A DNA stretch of 64,000 nt from Sarcophilus harrisii (lineage: Eukaryota; Chordata; Mammalia; Dasyuromorphia; Dasyuridae), in contig NC_045427.1 in assembly GCF_902635505.1 (NCBI RefSeq), positions 593,979,665 through 594,043,664 of the forward strand, given 5' to 3'. This document shows, in pieces, positions 56,735-64,000 of the stretch. Position 1 is the stretch's first letter; each line of letters opens with the position of its first letter. A program made the translations under genes and the position numbers. Under the pieces are notes generated by a model. It was given only the letters and a program-made list of their open reading frames with translations, ran no database searches and had not been told where the DNA came from.

Positions 56735-57194
56735 GTAATCTTTCCCATTCCTTATATATTCAGAACTTAGCTCAGTATTGGGAACTTAATAAGTGCTTGT
56801 CGACTGACTGAATTCCATGCAGGACATTTTTGTAATTTTATAAGTAAGCTAAACACAATTGTTATGTTGAAATAGAGATACCTTGGTCTTCCAGGTTAGG
56901 CCAATTAAATACATTGTCTTAAATTTAAATTCTCACAAAAAAGTAAATTCATTTTGGAAGTTAGATGTTTTTCTCAATATTTATTTATTTTTATTTTTAA
57001 TGTAAATTAATACACTTAGAAATTAAGTAACCTACATAGGTTTAAATTCTGATGTGTTTGAAAAAAATTAGTCCTATTCATTAAATTGTGTATTGTTCAA
57101 TTTAATATGTATTTTAATTTTTAAACTTATCCTCTAAAATCGATGTAATCTATAGTTACTATAGGAGACCTGGGAGAATGGTTTGTTAGGGGTT

Positions 57195-57965
57195 GGTTGT
57201 TGTCTTTTGTTCTCAAAAAGGACCGAAGTGACATCATTGTGTTGGGATCAAGGTACACTTTATCCTTCTGGGGTTGATCAGATCAAAATGAGCTTGGAAG
57301 ATTGTGCTATCAATCAGCCACAAATAGACCATATGAACATTTGGAATTAGGCTATCTCTAAAATTTGTGCATTTCATATTTTCTTTGAACTACTGCAGTA
57401 CTGTTTTGCTCATAGAGCATAACACCTTCTTTGATGCAGGCATGCCATGCTGGCAGTGTTGTGCCAGTGTCTCCCATATTCACAGTTGATTTGAAAGTTC
57501 TTCAGAGAGACTTTGAGAATGTCCTTGTATCATTTCTTTTGACTGCATGTGAATGCTTGCCTTGTGTGAGTTTTCCATAAAATAGTCTTTTAGGCAAATA
57601 CATGTTTGGCATTCAATCATTGTGGCCTCTTAGATTTGTGCCCTCTGTAGTAGGATTTGAATGCTTGGCAATTCAATCCAAGAAAGTATCTCAGTGGCTG
57701 GTGCCTTATCTTGCCAGATGATTTTCAGAATCTTCCTATAACAATTCAAATGGAAGCGATTCAAAATCCTGGCATGATATATTGTTCAGGTTTCACAGGC
57801 ATATAACAAAATGACTCTGTAGACCTTCAGTTAGATAGGCAGTCTAACATTACTCTTTTCTCGTACTTTCAGAGTGCCGCAAACACTAGAGCTTGCTCTA
57901 TCAATGCATGCCTCATCTTTATTAGATAGCATTTGCAACTAGTACTGTAGTCAAGGGTTAATAAC
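57195..57965 (-). mobile_element. RTE-like LINE, C-terminal RT region remnant
   Basis: Reverse-complement translation of about 57,540-57,800 gives LLYACET, then NRFHLNCYRKILKIIWQDKA and PSIQILLQRAQ. These fit the conserved tail of RTE-like reverse transcriptases. Stops are visible, so this LINE is dead. Confidence 0.65.
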
Positions 57966-58009
57966 TTATGGCAGTTGATTGTTTCTCTTTGAGTTCGACA
58001 CTATTATTA

Positions 58010-58200
58010 TCAGAATGAATAAAATCCTGGACCAGGAGTCAGGAAGATCTAAATTCAAATCTGGTTTGAGGCTAGTTCTATGATCCTGGCCAAGTCACTT
58101 AACTGTTCTTATCCTCATTTAGCTTATTTGCCCAAAAGATGGGGTTTGATTCAGTGACCTTTAAGATTCATTCTAGTTTTAAATATGTAATATTGTGATT
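58010..58200 (+). mobile_element. MIR/THER1-type SINE
   Basis: CAGGAGTCAGGAAGATCTAA, TGATCCTGGCCAAGTCACTT, GATTCAGTGACCTTTAAGAT. Confidence 0.7.
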
Positions 58201-58309
58201 TGACAATATTCAGCCTTTATCAGGAGGAAACTACTTCTATTTATCAATTCCTTTTAAGACGTGTTCTGCTTCTGGAATATATATGAAGTTAAGGTAGGAT
58301 TATTTCAAC

Positions 58310-58545
58310 AACTTGTAGGTTTTGTTGTTCAGTCTTTTGTTGTGTATGATTCTTTTTTGCCCCATTTGGGGTTTCCTTGGTAAAGATAATGACTGGAACA
58401 GGAAACTGAGACAAACAGGGTTGTAACTTACCCAGGGCTACACAGCTAATACGTCTCAGGCCGAGTTTGAAGTCAGAGAGGTAAGTCTTCCTGACTCCAG
58501 GCTTGGTGCTCTATTCACTTGCACCATTTAGCTGACCTATTTTTG
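58310..58545 (-). mobile_element. MAR1-type CORE-SINE
   Basis: Antisense MAR1 text: TTGTTGTTCAGTCTTTTG, CCCCATTTGGGGTTTCCTTG, CCCAGGGCTACACAGCTAAT, TCTTCCTGACTCCAGGCTTG. Confidence 0.8.
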
Positions 58546-58864
58546 CTCAGCACTTATCAAATCTTGGCTTCCAGGTAGTCACTGTATCACAATATAATCC
58601 ACGTACCTACTGTTTTTTGAACAGCCAACACTTTGTTGCTGACAGGTACAGAGAATGGCTTAGTGGTTCATCAATTTGAACTACTACTACATTTATTCTA
58701 GCACAGACTTCTGCTTAGCTTTTGCTGCCCATTTGTGAGGAGATAAAAGGGATGAATGAAGAAGAAAGGGAAGTGGTGGCTAGAAAATTAGGTCATTAGG
58801 ACTTTTTAGTCCTGCATATGAAGTAGAAAATAACCCTGGCCAGATTTTATCATAGCTTGTCTTT

Positions 58865-61800
58865 TAAAAAAAAGTTATTTATTTGTAATACAGATTGCTT
58901 TATGAATTGAGAGAATGAAAAAACCATGGGAGGGGGAAAAAAAAAACCTAGAAAAAAGAAGTAAGTGTAGTACGTGTTGATTTATATTCAATCTTCATAG
59001 GTTGTTTTTTTTTTGGATGCAGATGACATTTTCTGTCCAAAGTCTATTGGGATTGCTTTGGGTCACTGAACCACTGAGAAGAGCTGTCTTTCATAGTTGA
59101 TAACACATTCTTGCTATTATTACATACAATATATTCCTGGTTCTGCTTGTTTCACTTAGCATCAATTCATGTCAATCTTTCTAGGCTTTTAAAAATTCAG
59201 CTTGTTCATCATTTTTAATAGTACAATAATATTACCAAAAGGTGTTCGGTCATTCCCCAAATAATGGGCATCTACTCATTTTCCAGTATTTTGTTACCAT
59301 GAAAAGAGCTGCTGCAAACATTTTTGCACACGTGGGTCCTTTTCCCCCCTTTATGATTTCCATGGGATGTAGACTCTAATGACACTTACTGAATCAAAGG
59401 GTATGTAGTTTGATAGACAGAATTTTGGGTTTAGTTCCAGATTGCTCTCCAAAATGGTTAGCTCATTTCACAACTTCACCCAACAATGGGTTAGCATACC
59501 AGTTTTCCCACATTCCCTCCAACATTTATCATTATCTTTTCCTGTCATCTTAGCCAATTTGTGAGAGGTTTGAAGTGGTACTTAAGTGATGTTTTAATTT
59601 GCATTTCTCCAATCAAGAGTGATTTAGAACATTTTTTCATATGACTGTAGATGGCTTTAATTTCTTCATCTGAAAATTGTTTACATCCTTTGACCATTTA
59701 TCAGTTGGGGAATGACTTGAATTTTTTTTTTATTTATTAATTTGACACAGTTCTTTATATATATTAGAAATGAGATCTTTAAAAGGAATAGTGGCTGTTA
59801 AAATTTTTATTCCTAGCTTTGTATTTACCTTTTAATATTATTTTAAATTTAATGTAATCAAGCTTGTCCATTTTGCCTTTCATAATGTTTTCTAGTTCTT
59901 CTTTGGTCATACATTCTTCCTTTCTCCAAAGATGTGATAGGTAAATTATCCCTTGTTCTCCTTATTTGTTTATGATATCATCCTTTATGCCCAAATTATG
60001 TATCCATTTTGACCTTATTTTGGTATGGGATTTGAGATGTAGGACTATGTCAAGTTTCTGACATGTTATTTTCTAGTTTACCTAGCAATTTTTGTCAAAT
60101 GGTGAGTTCTTATTCCAGAAGCTAGTTTTTTTACTATATTAACGTAAGCCTTGATTATTGTATTGTATGTATCTAATCTATTCCACTGATCCACCACTCT
60201 ATTTCTTAGCCAGTACTATATGATTTTGATTACTGTTTTAGTTTTAGATTTGGTACCATCTTTGTATTTTTTTAAAATTAATTCCTTGATATTCTTGACC
60301 TTTTGTTGTTCCAGATGAATTCTGCTATTGTATTTTCTAGCTTTATAAAGTAATTTTTTGGCAGTTTGATTGGTTTGGCACTGAACAAGTAACACCAATT
60401 TAGCCAGAATTCTCATTTTATATTAGTTCAGCCTAGCCATGAACAAATGATATTTTTTGAATTGTTAATATCTGACTTTGTGTGAAAATTGTTTTGTAAT
60501 TGTGTTCATATAGTTCTTGGGTTTGTCTTGGCAGGTAAACACCCAAATAATTTATTTTGTCTATAGTTATTTTAAATGGAATTTCTCTTCCTGTCTCTTG
60601 CTGATGGGTTTTGTCAGTGATATATAGAAATATCGATGAGTTGTGTGAACTTATTTTATGCCCTGCTAAAGCTATGAATTATTTCCAGTAAATTTTTGGA
60701 TGATTTTTTTTTTTTAGGAGTCTCTGAGTATATCATCATATCATCTGCAAAGAGTGATAGTTTTACTTTATCATTGACTATGCAATCCCTTTTATTTTTT
60801 TCTGTTTTCTCATTGCTAAAGTCAGCATTTATGATACAATGTTGAGTAATAGTGGTGATAATGGGCATCATTGTTTCATCCTTGATCTTATAAATATATA
60901 TAACATATATAAATATATATCTAATAAACATACTGTATATTTATTAACATTAATTTTATACATAACATATATTATATGTAATTATATTTCAATAAATATA
61001 TAAATATATGTAAATACATATAAATAATGCTTACTGTTGGTTTTAGATAGATACTGCTTATTATTTTAAGGAAAGCTTTATTCCTATGCTCTCTGGTGTT
61101 TAAAATAGGAATGGTTGCTGTATTTTGTCAAAAACCTTTTCTGTGTCTTTTGAAATTATCATGTAATTTCTGTTGGTTTTGTTATTGATATGGTCAATTA
61201 TGGCAATAGTTTTCCTGCTATTGAAGCACCCCTGCATTCCTGATATAAATCCTACTTGGTCATAGTATATTGTCCTGGTGATAAATTGCTGTAATCTCTT
61301 TGCCAATATTTTATTTAAATTTTTTGCATTAATATTCGTTAGGGAGATTGGGCTATAATTTTCTTCCTCTCTTTTGGATCTTCCTTGTTTAGGTATCAGT
61401 ACCATATTTGTGTCATAGAAGGAATTTGGCAGGATTCCTCCATTACCTGATTTTCCAAATAGTTTCCATAGTATTGGAGTTAATTGTTCTTTAAATGTTG
61501 GGTAAAGTTCACTTGTGAATCCATCTGACCCTGGAGGTTTTTTCTTAGAGAGTTCATTAATGGTTTATTGAATTTCTTTTTCTAAAATGAGATTATTTAG
61601 GTAATTTACTTTCTCCAGTTAATATGGACAATTTATATTTTTGTAAATATTCATCCATTTTGGTGAGATTTTCTGCCCATACAATTGGGCAAATTAATTA
61701 ATTTTGTTTCATTGGTGGTCAGTTCATCCTTTTCATTTTTGATGCTAGTGATTTGGTTTTTTCTTTAGTTTCAATTTTATTAATCTCTCCTTTGAGTTTC

Positions 61801-63455
61801 AAAATTTCTAATTTGGTATTTAATTAGGGGTATTAAATTTTTTCTTTTTCTAGCTTTTTTAGTTGCAGGCCCAATTCACTGACTTCCCTCTTTCTCTCCT
61901 TTATTCATGTATATTCATGTAGAGATAGAAAATTTCCCCTATGAACTGCTTTAGCTGCATCCCATAGGTATTGCTATGTTGTCTTATTGTCATTCTCTTG
62001 GATGAAATTATGGATTGTTTCTCTGATTTGTTGTTTAACCCAGTAATTTTTTAGAATTAAATTATTTAATTTCCATTTGGTTTTTAATGTATCTTTCCCT
62101 GCCCCTTTATTGATTATAATTTTTATTGCATTGTTGACTGAAAAGAAACATTTACTATTTCTGCCTTTCTGCATTTGATTGTGAGGCTTTTATGGCCTAA
62201 TACAGGGTCAGTTTTTGTGTGGGTGCCATGTACTATGGAGAAAAAAGTGTATTCCTTTCTGTCCCTATTCAGTTTTCTCCAGAGGTCTATCATATCTAGG
62301 TTTTCTAGGATTCTATTAACCTCCCTTGTTTCTTTTTTGTTTATTTTGTGGTTAGAATTTTCTTATTCTGAGAAGGGAAGATTGCGGTCCCCCAGTAATA
62401 TAGTTTTGCTTTCTGTTTTTTCCTGTAACTGGTTTAAAATCTTCTGTAGAAATTTGCCTGCTCTATACTTGGTACATATACATTTAGTATGGTTGCTATT
62501 TCATTGTTTACAGTACCTTCTTATCAAGATGTACTTTCCTTCCTTATCTCTTTTAATTAGATCTATTTTTACTTTTTATTTTATCTGAGATCAGAATTGC
62601 TACCCCTGCTTTTTTTTTTTAATTGTAGCTAAAGCATAATAAATTCTGTTCCAGTCTTACCTTTATTCTTTATGTCTCATTGTCAGATGTGTTTCTTGTA
62701 AACAACATTGCAGAATTCTGTTTTTTAATCCACTCTGCTATTTGCTTCCCTTTTATGAGAGAGTTTATCCCATTCACATTAACAGTTATTATGATTAATA
62801 GCTCTGTATTTCCCTCCATTCTATTTTCTTTCCTGTGTATACTTTTGTTCTTTTTACCCTGTCCTTAGTCATGTTTTTTTTTACCCACCCCACCCACTAC
62901 CTTACCTTCTACCACCTCTCCCCCTTCTCTTACTAGTTTTTTTTTTTTTTTTTTGATCCATCTCACTCACTGCCTTATCATCTATCATCCCTTATCTTTT
63001 ACCCTAGTATTTCTGCTCTGTCTGTCTTTCTCTTTGTCTTTGTCTCTCCCCCCCCTCTCTCCCCCCCCCCCCATCCTACCCATCCCTTTTTCTTTCCTCT
63101 TTTTACTCCTACTTCTTTGTAGGAGTTAGATAAATTTCTATGCCCAACTGAATGATTAAGTTATTTCCTCTTAGAACTCAAAATGATGAGATCAAGCTTC
63201 AGACAATGTTCATCTCACTTTTCTTTCCCCTTCTATTATTGTAGGTCTTTTGTGCCTCTTCATGTAAACTAATTGTCCCATTTTTTTTTCTCGAGATTGT
63301 AGTTCTGAAGTTTCATAACTATGTTCCTTGGGGTTTTCCTTGTAGGATCTTTTTCCAGAGATAATTCATGGATTCTTTCAATGAGTATTTCCTTGTCTGC
63401 TTCTAGAACATTGGGGCAGTTTTCCTTAATGATCTCTTGAAGAATGCTATCCAGA

Positions 63456-63501
<46 letters not shown>

Positions 63502-64000
63502 ATCTTGGCCTTCAGATAGGGCAATAATTTTTAAATCGTCTCTTCTAGATCTATTTTTCAGGTTAGCTTTTTGTCCAATGAAGTATTTCACATTTTCTTC
63601 CATTTTTTGTTGTTGTTGTTCTTGACAGATTCTTGCTCTCATATAATCATTAGCTTCTGTTTGCTTCGTTGTAGTTTTAAATGTGTGATTTTCTTCAGTT
63701 AACTTTTATATTTCCTATTCCATTTGGTTAGTTTACTTTTGAAGGTTTTGTTTGTTTGTTTTGTTTTGTTTTTTGCATTTGGCCAATTGCATTTTTTAAG
63801 GAATTGTTTTCTGCAGACATTTTTTTCCCTTTTCCAAACTGTTGACTCTTTCATGCATACCTCTCATTTCTTTTCTCATTTTTTTCTTCTACCTCTCTTA
63901 TCCACCTTTTGAAGTCTTTTATGAGCATTTCCAAGAAGCCTCTTTAGTCTTGAGACCAATTTATCTCACTCTTTGAGATTTCCTCTGTGGACTCTAGAGC
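58865..64000 (-). mobile_element. Long antisense L1, cut by the window edge
   Basis: More than 5.1 kb of marsupial L1 running from its 3' UTR (about 58,865) through ORF2 to ORF1 (from roughly 63.1 kb). The minus frame at 61405-61100 reads [20 protein letters not shown] and later [13 protein letters not shown], the L1 reverse transcriptase. Stops and frameshifts are frequent, so it is inactive. An AT-rich block (60,890-61,030) and a T run of about 42 (63,459-63,500) interrupt it. Confidence 0.9.

Larger units (their letters stand above)
56735..64000 (+). other. PARG: PARG intron 3 (partial), no exon seen
   Basis: No sequence matching the next human PARG exon (KEQWETKHQRTERKIPKY) was found before the window ends. 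The intron holds an RTE-like LINE, MIR/MAR1-type SINEs and a long antisense L1. Confidence 0.7.

Noticed and set aside
62175-62588. Plus-strand frame of 137 codons at 62.2-62.6 kb
   Set aside because: It is the antisense of L1 ORF2/ORF1; hydrophobic by chance.
1-64000. CRISPR arrays, tRNA, rRNA or snRNA genes, bacterial-type operons
   Set aside because: None seen; the tandem and inverted repeats lack array structure and no cloverleaf or snRNA sequence was recognised.

Overview
The window is nuclear DNA from a marsupial, most likely an Australian one. Spliced genes with GT-AG introns, three CpG islands and a dense load of interspersed repeats identify a mammal. The marsupial call rests on WSINE1/MAR1-type CORE-SINEs, several L1 3' tails of the kind found in marsupials, and abundant old L2 and MIR copies. 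The species is not identified.

Three genes are present in the arrangement NCOA4 (+) > < TIMM23 (-), then TIMM23 < > PARG (+), as in the human 10q11 neighbourhood. Bases 1-5,000 are repeat-rich upstream DNA (compound inverted repeat, L1 tail, solo LTR, SINE). A CpG island at about 5.0-6.9 kb carries the likely NCOA4 promoter, and a second island lies at about 10.4-11.3 kb. NCOA4 coding exons run 17,123-24,471 and encode a 620-residue ferritinophagy receptor; its 3' UTR probably reaches about 26.4 kb. TIMM23 lies on the minus strand with seven coding exons (49,245 down to 26,785, 211 residues) and one 14.7-kb intron full of repeats. A CpG-rich bidirectional promoter separates the TIMM23 and PARG start codons by 582 bp. 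PARG runs off the right edge: only its first three coding exons (431 codons, the regulatory N-terminal part) are inside, and 56.7-64.0 kb is its next intron, dominated by an RTE-like LINE fragment and a long antisense L1.

The three genes do not form one pathway. NCOA4 delivers ferritin to autophagosomes, TIMM23 is the channel subunit of the mitochondrial presequence translocase, and PARG degrades poly(ADP-ribose). I found no unknown multi-gene system. The most unusual signal is a 17-bp palindrome at 26,367-26,383 that supplies an AATAAA poly(A) hexamer to each of the two convergent genes NCOA4 and TIMM23. Other points of interest are an altered androgen-receptor-binding motif in NCOA4, paired CGCG promoter elements, a compound inverted repeat, a pair of inverted 85-bp elements and a perfect 170-bp tandem duplication. 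All calls come from reading the sequence and from remembered family sequences; no database search was run.
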